Part shown: positions 35,850 to 44,951 of the stretch, piece by piece | How the letters are laid out: every line of letters begins with the position of its first letter | Numbering within the stretch: position 1 is the stretch's first letter | DNA from: an uncultured Pseudomonadota bacterium | GTDB lineage: Bacteria; Pseudomonadota; Gammaproteobacteria; Burkholderiales; Methylophilaceae | Length of the DNA stretch: 49,043 nucleotides | Reading direction: 5' to 3' | Assembly: GCA_903876765.1 (NCBI GenBank) | Contig: CAIRBH010000007.1 | Location: forward strand, 1-49,043 | Program-made: the position numbers and the translations under genes | Notes under the pieces: generated by a model | The model's database searches: none | What the model saw: the letters and a program-made list of their open reading frames with translations, nothing else | What the model was told of the DNA's origin: nothing

Positions 35850-36233
35850 TTATTGACTGCAAATAATGTTAATTTTTAGCTCACCTATACTGTAGCGGAC
35901 TGGCTCAGTCCAGAGAGTATCTGCTTCATTAAAATAAGCGCTTGCCAGAATATCGCCCTTGCCCATGTTTTCTGCGTAGTGATGGATAGACAGAGCTTTA
36001 AATTTTTTGTTTTTGCAATCGACCAATTCTTGCCAATGAGAAGACAGGCCTTGTTTTGGGTGAGCTAGATAATAGTCATTCAAGCTTGATACGTGCCTTA
36101 AATCACCAGACTTTTTCATGCTATCAAAGTCAATGTAGATATTACTCTCATCATTGCTTTGTATCATGGTCCATTCAGCCGCAACCTCAGCCGAAAAGCA
36201 AATTAAAACTAAAGCGCATAAAAGTCTGTTCAT
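35850..36233 (-). CDS. periplasmic protein, surface-adhesin E-like domain
   Basis: A 127-aa protein with a clear signal peptide (LLCALVLICFSAEVAA, cleavage before EW at about 20). The mature part has EWTMIQSNDESNIYIDFDSM, a duplicate-free beta-rich layout, two Cys (VDCKNKK and the C-terminal IICSQ) likely bonded, and W-x-x-V-like TLWTEPVRYSIGEL. This pattern matches the small surface-adhesin protein E-like family of beta- and gammaproteobacteria, whose role is mostly unknown. It starts 10 bp after the cupin gene, so the two are probably cotranscribed. Function not assigned. Confidence 0.65.
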   Translation of the reverse strand: MNRLLCALVLICFSAEVAAEWTMIQSNDESNIYIDFDSMKKSGDLRHVSSLNDYYLAHPKQGLSSHWQELVDCKNKKFKALSIHHYAENMGKGDILASAYFNEADTLWTEPVRYSIGELKINIICSQ

Positions 36234-36243
36234 GACAGCGTCA

Positions 36244-36585
36244 TTAGAGTTTTAAAGCAGCCTTAATCCGTCTAAAAGTTTGGCTAATGATGTTGCCATC
36301 AAGTTTGTAGTGTTTATGCAGTGGTTGTATGACTTCCCAGCTCGCCGTCATGCCCGCAGCAAAAGTCACTAAATCGCCCTTACCAAAGTGCACAGACTTG
36401 CCGCCAGTGGGCGTGATGACACATTCGCCCGCTAAAATATAGGCAATTTCTTGCTCGGGAAAAGTCCAAGCAAATACTGAAACTTCTTTTTGCCAAGTAG
36501 GCCATTTGCTGACATTAAGCGCATCTAAACGGGCTTGGCTAGGCTTGCTTTCTACGGTGACTGGATTAACATTGGCTTGGTTCAT
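36244..36585 (-). CDS. cupin domain protein (DUF861/EutQ-like)
   Basis: A 113-aa single cupin. FAWTFPEQEIAYILAGECVI, followed by HFGKGDLVTFAAGMTASWEV, corresponds to the two cupin motifs of the DUF861 family. The metal ligands expected in motif 1 are reduced (Glu in PEQEIAYIL but no His pair), so an enzymatic role is uncertain. Members are often labelled by similarity to ureidoglycine aminohydrolase, which should not be taken as function. First gene of a two-gene unit, divergent from tsaC. Confidence 0.75.
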   Translation of the reverse strand: MNQANVNPVTVESKPSQARLDALNVSKWPTWQKEVSVFAWTFPEQEIAYILAGECVITPTGGKSVHFGKGDLVTFAAGMTASWEVIQPLHKHYKLDGNIISQTFRRIKAALKL

Positions 36586-36697
36586 GATGGTTTCTTTGAA
36601 TAGTGAAGATGCGTCATTTTAGCTTATCAATGCGGAATTGTTATTGAAAACAGGCATAAGTAGTAAAATAGTGCTTTTGAAACAGCCTTAATTTTAT

Positions 36698-37681
36698 ATG
36701 CGAATTAGCTTAGAAGATGCAGCAGTTAGACTTAGGCGGGGCGAAATTGTCGCCATCCCCACCGAAACGGTCTATGGGCTAGCGGCAGATGCCAGTAATG
36801 ACAAGGCGTTACAAGCCATATTTGCTACCAAGCAGCGCCCAGCCGACCATCCATTAATCGTACATATTGCCGATATCAGCCAGGTTGCTGATTGGGCGGC
36901 CTGTTTTCCTGAGGCCGCTAGGGCGTTGGCGCTCGCTTTTTGGCCTGGTGCGCTGACCTTGATTTTACCTGCAAAACATCATGTTTCAGCGGTATTGCGC
37001 GCTGGCGAACCGACCATTGCCTTGCGAGTTCCTAACCATCCTATGACGCTGGCGCTACTCAAACTCGCGGGCTTGAGCGTAGCCGCACCCTCTGCTAATT
37101 TATTCACCCAACTTAGCCCAACGACTGCACAACACGTAGAAGCGAGTTTAGGCGAGCATATCCCGGTGTTAGATGGCGGGCCATGCCAAGTGGGGATAGA
37201 ATCAACCATAGTCAGCGTAGCGGCAGATGGCCACTGGCAGTTGCTGCGTCCTGGCATGATTAGTGAAGATGATATTGCGCGTGTTTTAGGCAAGACGAAA
37301 CAAGACAACACAGCCAGTTTAGATAAGCCTACAGCTGAAAAAACTAGGCCTAAAGCGCCAGGACAACATGCGCTACATTATTCACCGCGTACACCAGTAT
37401 TTTTGTTTCAGGATAGAATAGAGTTGGTACAAACTAGCATAGATATAGCGCAAGCAGGTTTAAAATGCGCTGCATTACTGATAGGTGAGGGCGAGCAAGC
37501 CCATTGCCCGCTAGTGCAATTATCCAATCTGCCCGCTGTTGCAGCAGAAAAGCTATATAGCGCTTTGCATGAGCTAGACGCGCTAAAATTAGATAGATTA
37601 TTGGTCGAGCTGCCGCCTGATACACCAGTTTGGGCGGCGGTGCTAGATAGGTTAAATCGGGCAGGTCACAGGGGTAGCTAA
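36698..37681 (+). CDS. L-threonylcarbamoyladenylate synthase (Sua5/YwlC/TsaC type)
   Basis: A 327-aa protein. The YrdC/TsaC domain (about 1-200) has GEIVAIPTETVYGLAADA (about 14-31), the KQRPADHPLIVHI substrate-binding block and PSANLFTQLSPTTAQHV. The C-terminal Sua5 domain (about 225-327) begins at PGQHALHYSPRTPVFLF. It makes threonylcarbamoyl-AMP for t6A37 of ANN-decoding tRNAs. The two-domain length separates it from the short TsaC of E. coli (190 aa). The ATG has no strong ribosome-binding site. Divergent from the cupin gene. Confidence 0.93.
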   Translation: MRISLEDAAVRLRRGEIVAIPTETVYGLAADASNDKALQAIFATKQRPADHPLIVHIADISQVADWAACFPEAARALALAFWPGALTLILPAKHHVSAVLRAGEPTIALRVPNHPMTLALLKLAGLSVAAPSANLFTQLSPTTAQHVEASLGEHIPVLDGGPCQVGIESTIVSVAADGHWQLLRPGMISEDDIARVLGKTKQDNTASLDKPTAEKTRPKAPGQHALHYSPRTPVFLFQDRIELVQTSIDIAQAGLKCAALLIGEGEQAHCPLVQLSNLPAVAAEKLYSALHELDALKLDRLLVELPPDTPVWAAVLDRLNRAGHRGS

Positions 37682-37759
37682 TTAAGCGGGCTATTATTGA
37701 TGTGATAGCGATTGATTTAATCAGGTTTAAATATTATTAATAATCATGGGTTCAAAATT

Positions 37760-38128
37760 ATGGGTTTAAATATGGCAAACAAACTTAATCAAATGGCAGT
37801 CATGGCAAGTTTATTGGTTTTCACTGCATGTAGCTCAATCACTATTCCCAATCCATTTAAGTCTGGGGCACATGAGCAACTAGGCGCACCACAAAATGCC
37901 AGCGCTTATCTGTGTGATGGCAACAAGCAATTTTATGTGAGTATGCAAAATAATGGCAAAGATGCTTGGTTGATTTATCCTGATCATGAGGTGAATTTGA
38001 CGCAAACCAGTGATAAAAATAGGTTTACTAGCGGCGCTATCTCGCTAGTGATTAATGGCGATGCGACTACACTCAATGATGGCGAAAAAATAGCTTATGT
38101 AGGCTGCAAGCTGCAACTGAAGAAATAA
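37760..38128 (+). CDS. hypothetical lipoprotein
   Basis: A 122-aa protein with an N-terminal signal-like segment (LNQMAVMASLLVFTACSSI). Its Cys at about residue 24 could be a lipidation site, although the lipobox VFTAC is imperfect. The mature part is small, polar and contains a Cys in AYLCDGNKQFYVSMQ and another in AYVGCKLQL. The pair and the spacing recall MliC-like or DUF-type periplasmic inhibitors, but I cannot assign it. An ATG at 37772 is an alternative start. No operon partner is evident. Confidence 0.6.
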   Translation: MGLNMANKLNQMAVMASLLVFTACSSITIPNPFKSGAHEQLGAPQNASAYLCDGNKQFYVSMQNNGKDAWLIYPDHEVNLTQTSDKNRFTSGAISLVINGDATTLNDGEKIAYVGCKLQLKK

Positions 38129-38253
38129 CTCAAGCGGAAAAAGTGAAGAAGTCAATATTTGCTGGGCAAGCTAGCTAAATTTAGGCCTTGCCTAGCGCGC
38201 AAAATTGGCGTAATTTTCTAAGATCAAACAATGTATTAACTATGGAGCAAGCC

Positions 38254-38472
38254 ATGGATAATAAGTATGGATTAGGCGGCACAAAAGTAGCTACAGGTCA
38301 CCATGAAACACATCATAAAACCGCAAAACTACACGCCGAAAAATGCAAGTTTTGCGCGAGTGAGCATTTGGTGCTAAGCCCGACTATGCATGACCACCGA
38401 TGTGCTGATTGCGATGAATGGCAAAACGATATCCCCGCTGGTTACTCCACAGGTAGAAGCGATAATTTCTAA
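38254..38472 (+). CDS. small zinc-ribbon-like hypothetical protein
   Basis: A 72-aa protein from the ATG at 38254, chosen because TATGGAGC places GGAG about 6 bp upstream. It has two Cys pairs, CKFC and CADC (about residues 32-35 and 50-53), with several His (HHETHHKT, HDHRC), a probable zinc-binding ribbon. The tail is polar. I do not recognise the family. It lies between the lipoprotein gene and the 6-phosphogluconate dehydrogenase gene on the same strand. Confidence 0.6.
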   Translation: MDNKYGLGGTKVATGHHETHHKTAKLHAEKCKFCASEHLVLSPTMHDHRCADCDEWQNDIPAGYSTGRSDNF

Positions 38473-38623
38473 GTAATTTTAGCTAGTGCTGCATGTTGGC
38501 CAGCCAAGTTGCTAAAATAAAACGCTAAATTACCTTACTTTTCTCAGCTTAATTGCCCATTAAGTTTTATAATCTTGCATACAAAATACCCTTTCCATTA
38601 AACAACTCCAAAAGAGAAGATAA

Positions 38624-40135
38624 ATGTCTACAAAAAATGCTGATATTGGCCTAGTTGGCCTTGCTGTTATGGGGCAAAATTTAGCCCTGAATATTGCCGA
38701 TCACGGCTACACCATTGCGGTTTATAACCGCGACTCAAAAAAAATGGTGAACTTCATTGAAGAATGCAAAAAAAATGAGCCTTCATTTGAGCGCGTTGTT
38801 GGTCACGCTGATTTGGCGTCATTTGTATTAAGTATCAAACGCCCGCGTAAAATTATTTTATTGGTCAAAGCCGGTAGCGCAACCGATGTGACGATTAATG
38901 CATTATTGCCATACTTAGAGCAAGGCGACATTATTATTGACGGCGGCAACTCACTGTGGACTGATACGATACGCCGTGAAAAAGAGTTAGCGGTTAAAGG
39001 CATAGATTTTATTGGTTCTGGTGTATCTGGCGGTGAAACAGGTGCGCGTTTTGGCCCATCACTCATGCCATCTGGCACACGCAAAGCATGGGCGAGCTTA
39101 GAGCCTATTTGGCGTGATATTGCCGCTAAAGTAGATTCAGTAACAGGTGAGCCTATGGAAGGCGGCAAACCAGGCAAGCCAGTTGAGGGTGGTTTTTCAT
39201 GCGCTGAGTACATAGGCCCTGATGGCGCTGGTCACTACGTAAAAATGGTACACAATGGCATTGAGTACATTGATATGCAATTGATTTGCGAAGCCTACTG
39301 GTTGATGAAAAACTTGCTCGGCATGCCAGCCGATGAAATCGGTAAAGTCTTCGAAGAGTGGAATAAAGGCGAACTATCAAGCTTCTTGATCGAAATTACT
39401 GCCGATATTTTGCAACAAAAAGACCCAATGACTAAAGGTTTTTTAGTTGACCAAATTTTAGATACGGCAGGTCAAAAAGGTACAGGTCAATGGACGGCAG
39501 CCAATGCGCTTGAGCTTGGCTCTCCAGCAAACGCGATTGCGGCGGCTGTTTATGCCCGTGCGCTTTCTAGCTTAAAAGAAGAGCGTGTAGAGGCGAGCAA
39601 AATATTAAAAGGCCCAGCGATTAAACATGAAACGGATAAAAAAGCGACCATTGAAGCGATTAAAAACGCTTTATATTGCTCAAAAATCTGTGCTTACGCG
39701 CAAGGCTTCCAATTGATTGATAAAGCACAAGTGGCTTACAACTGGAAATTAAACTTCGGTGAAATTGCACAAATCTGGCGCGGTGGTTGTATTATCCGCG
39801 CACGTTTCTTGCAAAAAATCACAGAAGCCTATGCATTAAATTCACGTTTAAAAAACTTGATGCTAGACCCATATTTCACTAAAGCCATGAACGATGGCCA
39901 AGAAGGTTGGCGTAAAGTGATTGCGCTAGCAGTTGTAAATGGTATTCCTGCGCAAGGTTTTAGTGCGGCAATGGCCTATTACGATGGCTACCGCAGTGCA
40001 GACTTACCAGCTAACTTGCTACAAGGTCAACGTGACTACTTCGGCGCGCATACCTATGAGCGAAAAGACCAACCACGTGGCCAGTTCTACCACTTAGATT
40101 GGCCAGAAGCAGGTCGTCCACAGTTAGAGATTTAA
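38624..40135 (+). CDS. gnd: 6-phosphogluconate dehydrogenase, decarboxylating (NADP type)
   Basis: A 503-aa enzyme oxidising 6-phosphogluconate to ribulose 5-phosphate and CO2. The Rossmann loop [14 protein letters not shown] is at about 12-25, with the adjacent VYNRDSKK recognising the NADP phosphate. The substrate signature [20 protein letters not shown] is at about 130-149, and the catalytic block [16 protein letters not shown] at about 205-220. The C-terminal domain has [20 protein letters not shown] and the tail [15 protein letters not shown]. In RuMP-cycle methylotrophs this enzyme closes cyclic formaldehyde oxidation; that role is inferred from the guessed host. A strong terminator follows. 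Confidence 0.96.
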   Translation: MSTKNADIGLVGLAVMGQNLALNIADHGYTIAVYNRDSKKMVNFIEECKKNEPSFERVVGHADLASFVLSIKRPRKIILLVKAGSATDVTINALLPYLEQGDIIIDGGNSLWTDTIRREKELAVKGIDFIGSGVSGGETGARFGPSLMPSGTRKAWASLEPIWRDIAAKVDSVTGEPMEGGKPGKPVEGGFSCAEYIGPDGAGHYVKMVHNGIEYIDMQLICEAYWLMKNLLGMPADEIGKVFEEWNKGELSSFLIEITADILQQKDPMTKGFLVDQILDTAGQKGTGQWTAANALELGSPANAIAAAVYARALSSLKEERVEASKILKGPAIKHETDKKATIEAIKNALYCSKICAYAQGFQLIDKAQVAYNWKLNFGEIAQIWRGGCIIRARFLQKITEAYALNSRLKNLMLDPYFTKAMNDGQEGWRKVIALAVVNGIPAQGFSAAMAYYDGYRSADLPANLLQGQRDYFGAHTYERKDQPRGQFYHLDWPEAGRPQLEI

Positions 40136-40153
40136 CCTAAAGTAACAAGTAAT

Positions 40154-40184
40154 AAAAAAGGCAGAATTGATTTCTGCCTTTTTT
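40154..40184 (+). terminator. rho-independent terminator (gnd / htpX convergent)
   Basis: A 13-bp perfect stem (40154-40166 with 40172-40184, core GGCAGAA/TTCTGCC) with a 5-nt loop is flanked by A6 and T6. The symmetric A/T tracts let it stop transcription from both gnd and the convergent htpX gene. Confidence 0.93.
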
Positions 40185-40210
40185 ATTAGGCTGCTTTTGA
40201 GCGGAGGTTA

Positions 40211-41086
40211 TTAAAGCGCTTTTAAAGCAGCAATGCGCTCACTTAAGTCGGGGTGGCTGGCAAATAGGCGTGTGAAGCTAGTAGATCCGCCACTGGAAAT
40301 ACCCGCAGCGACCATTTGTTTAGGCAGTGCTGAAGGCTGGTGTTCGGCTTGTAGGCGCTCTAATGCCGCAATCATTTTTTTAGCGCTAGATAGCCTAGCA
40401 GCCCCCGCATCTGCGCGGAATTCACGTTGACGCGAGAACCACATGACGATGATAGAGGCCAAGATGCCTAACAGTAGTTCGGCGATAATCATGGTGATAA
40501 AAAATGCTGGCCCTGTGCCTTTTTCCGTTTTAAAAATCACCTTGTCTACCGTGTAACCAATGACGCGAGATAGAAACATCACAAAAGTATTCACTACACC
40601 TTGAATTAGGGTCAGCGTCACCATGTCGCCATTGGCAATATGTGATACTTCGTGTGCTAGCACGGCTTCGGCTTCATCTTTGCTCATGGTATTGAGTAAG
40701 CCAGTAGAAACCGCAACTAAGGCACTATTTTTACTCATGCCGGTAGCAAAGGCGTTGACTTCGTCAGTCTCAAATACCGCCACCTCAGGCATGGCTATGC
40801 CGACAATCTCGGCTTGTACGCGCACCGTTTTTATTAGCCAGATTTCAGAGAGCGTGCGCGGCTCTTCAATCACCACCGCGCCAGACATGCGTTTGGCCGA
40901 CCATTTAGACATCGCTAGTGAGATAAACGAGCCACCAAAGCCCATGATGGCAGCAAAAGCGAGTAAGTTAGATAAATTCAGCCCATTCGCATTAAGATAA
41001 GGCTCCACCCCAAGGATGCGCATGGTGATAGACAGTACCAATAAAATGGCAAGATTGGTGGCTAAAAAATACAGAATACGTTTCAT
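40211..41086 (-). CDS. htpX: membrane-bound zinc metalloprotease HtpX
   Basis: A 291-aa protein from the ATG at 41086 (MKRILYFLATNLAIL), preceded by TTTGGAG at the right distance; an ATG four codons upstream lacks this. Four hydrophobic helices occur, two at the N-terminus and two after the active site. The zinc motif HEVSH (His145, Glu146, His149) lies in VLAHEVSHIANGD, and the third ligand is expected in SRQREFRADAGAA. HtpX degrades misfolded membrane proteins. Single gene, convergent with gnd. Confidence 0.95.
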   Translation of the reverse strand: MKRILYFLATNLAILLVLSITMRILGVEPYLNANGLNLSNLLAFAAIMGFGGSFISLAMSKWSAKRMSGAVVIEEPRTLSEIWLIKTVRVQAEIVGIAMPEVAVFETDEVNAFATGMSKNSALVAVSTGLLNTMSKDEAEAVLAHEVSHIANGDMVTLTLIQGVVNTFVMFLSRVIGYTVDKVIFKTEKGTGPAFFITMIIAELLLGILASIIVMWFSRQREFRADAGAARLSSAKKMIAALERLQAEHQPSALPKQMVAAGISSGGSTSFTRLFASHPDLSERIAALKAL

Positions 41087-41185
41087 CAAATACTCCAAAG
41101 CATAAAATTTTTACTGATCTGTGACCAGTTTAAATAAATTCGGTTCCTGTAATTGTCAGTTAGCAGGCTAAACACATGGCATAAC

Positions 41186-41932
41186 TTAAAGTGTGCGACT
41201 AAATAAATTAAGGGCAAGTTGGTAGCATAGTAGCGCCGTTTGGGCGTCGTAACGGGGGTCGCCATCGCGCATAAAAGCGTGCTGAGCGTTAAACTCATGC
41301 CAAGTAAAGGTCAGGTTTGCTTCGGCCATTTTGCGATAGACCTCGGCTCTGCCAGCATCAGGAATATGCGTGTCTTGCTTGCCCCAAATCATTAACATTT
41401 CGCCTGAAATGTCGTTAAGGCGTTCCATGCTGTGTTGGCCTGGTTTATTCGGGATGCTGAGCGCATGTAAATCTGTGGCATAAAAGCACGCTGTGCTTTT
41501 TATTTCTGACTGTAAGGCCGCGCGAAAAGCCAAATGCCCGCCTATACAAAAGCCCATAGCCCCTATATTGCCGTTATACCAAGGCTGTTGTTTAGCAAAA
41601 GCGATCATGGCTACATTATCCGTATCGTAAGCTTGCACGTCTTTTGCGGCTTTATCGGCATTACCTTTGTCGCGGCCAGCATCGTCATAAGCTAATACTG
41701 TGCCTATGGGGTTGAGTTCATGAAAAACTTCGGGCACCAGCACGACATAACCATGGCTGGCCATGATTTTAGCGGCGCTTTCAATCGGGCCAGTTTGCTG
41801 AAAAATTTCTGAATAAAATAAAATCGTTGGGTACTTATTATCGCTATTAGCCTTATTGATAGGGCGATGGATATAAGTGCGCATTACCCCAGTGGCTGTA
41901 TTGATGTCTGCGCTATGGCTTTGAATGTTCAT
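41186..41932 (-). CDS. dienelactone hydrolase family protein
   Basis: A 248-aa alpha/beta hydrolase. The nucleophile elbow GFCIGGHLAF (about 127-136) contains Cys as nucleophile, the Asp is in WGKQDTHIPDAGR (about 189), and the His in FNAQHAFMRDGDPRY (about 217), the Cys-Asp-His triad of dienelactone hydrolases. Early motif KYPTILFYSEIFQ fits the family. No chlorocatechol genes are nearby, so the natural substrate is unknown. It is separated from thiS by a divergent 193-bp region. Confidence 0.88.
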   Translation of the reverse strand: MNIQSHSADINTATGVMRTYIHRPINKANSDNKYPTILFYSEIFQQTGPIESAAKIMASHGYVVLVPEVFHELNPIGTVLAYDDAGRDKGNADKAAKDVQAYDTDNVAMIAFAKQQPWYNGNIGAMGFCIGGHLAFRAALQSEIKSTACFYATDLHALSIPNKPGQHSMERLNDISGEMLMIWGKQDTHIPDAGRAEVYRKMAEANLTFTWHEFNAQHAFMRDGDPRYDAQTALLCYQLALNLFSRTL

Positions 41933-42001
41933 GTTGGGCTTTCTAAATGTAGGCTAATTGAGAATATTCATTGAAAACTGATGGTCATCATTTTATCTAT
42001 T

Positions 42002-42030
42002 TTACAATGCCTGAGTTAATTTTATATGAT
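42002..42030 (+). promoter_or_regulatory. sigma-70 promoter of the thiS operon
   Basis: TTACAA (42002-42007) and TATGAT (42025-42030) are separated by exactly 17 bp. The predicted start at about 42037 leaves a leader of roughly 90 nt before thiS. The leader contains a 7-bp hairpin (CTATTTT/AAAATAG around 42080-42096) but no recognisable TPP riboswitch. Confidence 0.55.
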
Positions 42031-42125
42031 AAAGCAGCCAGTCGCTAAATAGCTGAGATAAGGTTTGCTAATGCCCCTACTATTTTCGTAAAATAGTACT
42101 TTAAATCGTCAAACAAAACCACGCA

Positions 42126-42329
42126 ATGCAACTGACTATCAATGGTAAACCAGCACATTTCGACGCCAGCACTTTTTCAGTAGAAAATTTAGTGACTCAC
42201 CTTAATTTGATAGGTAAGCGCATAGCAATTGAATGTAACGGAGAAATAGTACCTCGCAGTCAGTTCTCGGTCAGACAGCTTGTTGAGGGCGATCAGCTAG
42301 AAATAGTCGGTGCAGTGGGCGGCGGATAA
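42126..42329 (+). CDS. thiS: sulfur carrier protein ThiS
   Basis: A 67-aa ubiquitin-like protein ending in Gly-Gly (VGAVGGG), the residue pair that is adenylated and thiocarboxylated. It has MQLTINGKPAHF at the start and the typical RIAIECNGEIVPRSQF middle. It donates sulfur to thiazole formation by ThiG, whose gene follows 56 bp downstream. Its activating enzyme could be the ThiF/MoeB-type protein at 27568. Confidence 0.93.
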   Translation: MQLTINGKPAHFDASTFSVENLVTHLNLIGKRIAIECNGEIVPRSQFSVRQLVEGDQLEIVGAVGGG

Positions 42330-42385
42330 ATGAGCGACCGTACACAATAGATGGCCATTTTAAAGATTAATCAAAAGGATAACAC

Positions 42386-43171
42386 TTGTCTGATTTATTA
42401 AACATTGCAGGTAAAACGTATCAATCGCGGCTATTGGTCGGCACTGGTAAATATCAAGATTTTAAGCAAACGCGCGCAGCCATAGATGCCAGCGGAGCCG
42501 AGATTATTACCGTAGCGATACGTCGCACAAATATTGGTCAAACAGTCGGTGAGCCTTCGCTGCTAGAATTTTTACCACCAGAACAATTTACCTATTTACC
42601 TAACACCGCGGGCTGTTATTCGGCGGATGATGCGGTGCGGACATTGCGCTTAGCACGTGAATTGCTCGACGGCCATCAGCTGGTCAAACTAGAAGTACTG
42701 GGTGACCCCAATACACTTTATCCAAATATGATAGAAACAATCGCTGCCGCAAAAGTTTTGGTAAAAGATGGTTTTGATGTCATGGTGTATTGCTCAGATG
42801 ACCCGATTATTGCCAAGCAATTAGAAGAAATTGGCTGTTGCGCGGTGATGCCTTTGGCCTCGTTAATAGGCTCAGGGATGGGTATTTTAAATCCATGGAA
42901 TTTGCAAATTATCATTGCAAACGCCAACATTCCAGTATTGGTGGACGCGGGTGTTGGTACTGCATCTGATGCCGCCATCGCTATGGAACTGGGTTGCCAA
43001 GGCGTGTTAATGAATACAGCGATTGCCGCCGCACGCGATCCGATACTGATGGCAAGCGCCATGAAAAAAGCGGTAGAAGCTGGTCGAGAAGCTTATTTGG
43101 CAGGCCGTATGCCCAAAAAATTATATGCTGCAACGCCCAGCTCACCTACTACTGGCCTGATACAATCATGA
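42386..43171 (+). CDS. thiG: thiazole synthase ThiG
   Basis: A 261-aa TIM-barrel enzyme that builds the thiamine thiazole phosphate from deoxyxylulose phosphate, dehydroglycine and ThiS thiocarboxylate. The start is TTG ([20 protein letters not shown] follows) with AAAGGAT 8 bp upstream. The imine-forming Lys is expected in LVKLEVLGD (about 96), and the phosphate site in [20 protein letters not shown]. The C-terminal SSPTTGLI is typical. The stop overlaps apaG by 4 bp. Confidence 0.96.
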   Translation: MSDLLNIAGKTYQSRLLVGTGKYQDFKQTRAAIDASGAEIITVAIRRTNIGQTVGEPSLLEFLPPEQFTYLPNTAGCYSADDAVRTLRLARELLDGHQLVKLEVLGDPNTLYPNMIETIAAAKVLVKDGFDVMVYCSDDPIIAKQLEEIGCCAVMPLASLIGSGMGILNPWNLQIIIANANIPVLVDAGVGTASDAAIAMELGCQGVLMNTAIAAARDPILMASAMKKAVEAGREAYLAGRMPKKLYAATPSSPTTGLIQS

Positions 43172-43554
43172 CGGCAGTAGCTAAGCATTACGAATGCACA
43201 GTGACGGTGCTGGCCGAATTTATTGCCGACCAGTCGGATGTTGAGCATAATCGTTACGCCTTTTCTTACCAAGTCAAAATTATTAATACTGGCAATGTTG
43301 CCGCGCAGCTAATCAGCCGCCATTGGATTATTCATGAGGATAATGGTCTTGAGCAAGAAGTGAAAGGCTTGGGCGTTGTGGGTGCGCAGCCTTTGCTAAA
43401 CCCAGGCCAGTCTTTTGAATACAAAAGTGGCACAGTGCTCAGCACCCCCACGGGCAAAATGTACGGTAGCTACCAAATGGTGGCGGATGATGGCACGCAA
43501 TTTGATGCAATCATTCCAGCTTTTGTACTGATTATGCCCAGAGTTCTGCACTAG
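43168..43554 (+). CDS. apaG: ApaG protein
   Basis: A 128-aa protein from the ATG at 43168, which overlaps the thiG stop (ATGA). The in-frame extension back to 42994 lies inside thiG and is rejected. It has the ApaG fibronectin-III-like fold, with [20 protein letters not shown] (about 27-46), the [12 protein letters not shown] block and the glycine-rich [20 protein letters not shown]. ApaG is conserved in proteobacteria; its precise biochemical role is unclear. Operon with thiSG and mltA. Confidence 0.93.
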   Translation: MTAVAKHYECTVTVLAEFIADQSDVEHNRYAFSYQVKIINTGNVAAQLISRHWIIHEDNGLEQEVKGLGVVGAQPLLNPGQSFEYKSGTVLSTPTGKMYGSYQMVADDGTQFDAIIPAFVLIMPRVLH

Positions 43555-43559
43555 ATTTG

Positions 43560-44906
43560 ATGATCGATTATTTCTCTGGTGGCAAGCAATTGACTAAAAA
43601 AATCACACTATTTTTGCTGGTGGCATGGTTATCTATCAGCTTATCTTCTTGCGCCATTAAAAATTTAAAACCTAATGAGCCCATGCCACCCAGCGCTAAA
43701 TGTAGCTGTGAGCTGGATAAAGGCAGGGAAAATGCCGCTGAAAAATGTGCAGTAACATCGTCTATGGGCAAGTCGGGGCTAGAAGCTAAATTCATAGAGC
43801 CTAAGCCTGCTGAGCTAAAACTAGCCGACTATAGCTTGCTAAAACCAGCCAGTTGGGGAGAAATAGATGGCTTAAATCAACGCCATGCCGCAGAAGATAA
43901 CTTAACTTTGGCTTGGCCAGCCTGGATGCAAAGTTGCAGCGCCTTAGCCAACAAGCCCGCCTGGCAAAAAGCCTGTGCTGAGGCCAGTCAGCTCAATAGC
44001 CTAAGCAGCAATAAACCTAGCTCAGCTGCCATACTGACTTATTTCAAACAAAATTTTTCTGTTTATAGAACCACCAATATTGATGGCGCAGATACAGGTT
44101 TAATTACTGGCTATTATGAGCCACTCTTAAAAGGTAGTCGCACTAAGTCGGCTAAATACGCCTACCCTTTGTATGCCACGCCTAGTGATTTGATTACAGT
44201 TGAGCTAGATAGCTTATTCCCCGATTTAAAATATAAGCGGGTGCGAGGCCGGTTAGTCGGTAACAAACTAGTGCCTTATTACAATCGTGCAGAAATTGAG
44301 ACCGATGCCTCGCCAATTAAGGGCAAAGAATTGATTTATATTGATGACATTATTGACGTATTTTTTCTGCAAATTCAGGGTTCAGGCTTAGTTCAGCTGG
44401 ACACTGGCGAACAAGTGCATGTAGGGTATGCCGACCAAAATGGCCATAGCTATAATTCTATAGGCCGACTTTTAATTGAACGCGGCGAGTTGACCAGCGC
44501 CAATGCTTCTATGAACGGCATTAAAAACTGGGTTAAAAACAACCCAAGCAAGTTTAGAGACTTGCTTAATAATAACCCTAGCTATGTCTTTTTTAGAGAA
44601 TTGCCAGCAGGCCTGCCAGGCCCATTAGGGGCCTTAGGTGTGCCTATTTTGGCAGAGCGGGTGCTGGCAGTGGACCCTAAATTTGTGCCTTTGGGCGCAC
44701 CAGTATTTTTGTCTACCACTGAGCCCAATAGCACCAAACCACTAAAACGCTTGATGATGGCGCAAGATACGGGCGGTGCAATTAAAGGCGGCATACGCGC
44801 CGACTTTTTTTGGGGGGCGGGTAATGAGGCGGGTACTAAAGCTGGGGCCATGAAGCAAGCGGGTAAGCTGTGGGTACTACTGCCCAAAGAGTTTATCTTA
44901 AAATAA
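43560..44906 (+). CDS. mltA: membrane-bound lytic murein transglycosylase A
   Basis: A 448-aa lipoprotein from the ATG at 43560; a TTG lies just before it. Lipoprotein signal FLLVAWLSISLSSC has its Cys at about 31. The mature part has a MltA domain with GADTGLITGYYEPLLKGS and a 3D domain at the end (LKRLMMAQDTGGAIKGGIRA) whose Asp is the likely catalytic acid. An insert with 4 Cys (CSCELD, EKCAV, SCSAL, KACAEA) between about 45 and 145 is unusual. It cleaves peptidoglycan to 1,6-anhydromuramyl products at the outer membrane. Gene order apaG-mltA after thiG is plausible for an operon. Confidence 0.92.
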   Translation: MIDYFSGGKQLTKKITLFLLVAWLSISLSSCAIKNLKPNEPMPPSAKCSCELDKGRENAAEKCAVTSSMGKSGLEAKFIEPKPAELKLADYSLLKPASWGEIDGLNQRHAAEDNLTLAWPAWMQSCSALANKPAWQKACAEASQLNSLSSNKPSSAAILTYFKQNFSVYRTTNIDGADTGLITGYYEPLLKGSRTKSAKYAYPLYATPSDLITVELDSLFPDLKYKRVRGRLVGNKLVPYYNRAEIETDASPIKGKELIYIDDIIDVFFLQIQGSGLVQLDTGEQVHVGYADQNGHSYNSIGRLLIERGELTSANASMNGIKNWVKNNPSKFRDLLNNNPSYVFFRELPAGLPGPLGALGVPILAERVLAVDPKFVPLGAPVFLSTTEPNSTKPLKRLMMAQDTGGAIKGGIRADFFWGAGNEAGTKAGAMKQAGKLWVLLPKEFILK

Positions 44907-44923
44907 AAGCCCTGAGACGGACT

Positions 44924-44945
44924 CCCAGCCTAGTCAAGGCTGAGG
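44924..44945. terminator. hairpin between convergent mltA and cysA
   Basis: CCCAGCC (44924-44930) pairs with GGCTG-A-GG (44938-44945) with one bulged A and a 7-nt loop. On the minus strand a TTTTATTTT stretch follows about 25 nt later and on the plus strand no T-tract is present, so the terminator role for cysA is uncertain. Confidence 0.35.
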
Positions 44946-44951
44946 GTAACT

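Noticed and set aside
42040-42092. CTGAGAT sequence resembling a TPP riboswitch block
   Set aside because: The remaining conserved blocks are missing and the distance to the next match is too short.
42994-43167. N-terminal extension of the ApaG ORF
   Set aside because: It lies within thiG in another frame; the ATG at 43168 overlapping the thiG stop gives the standard ApaG length.
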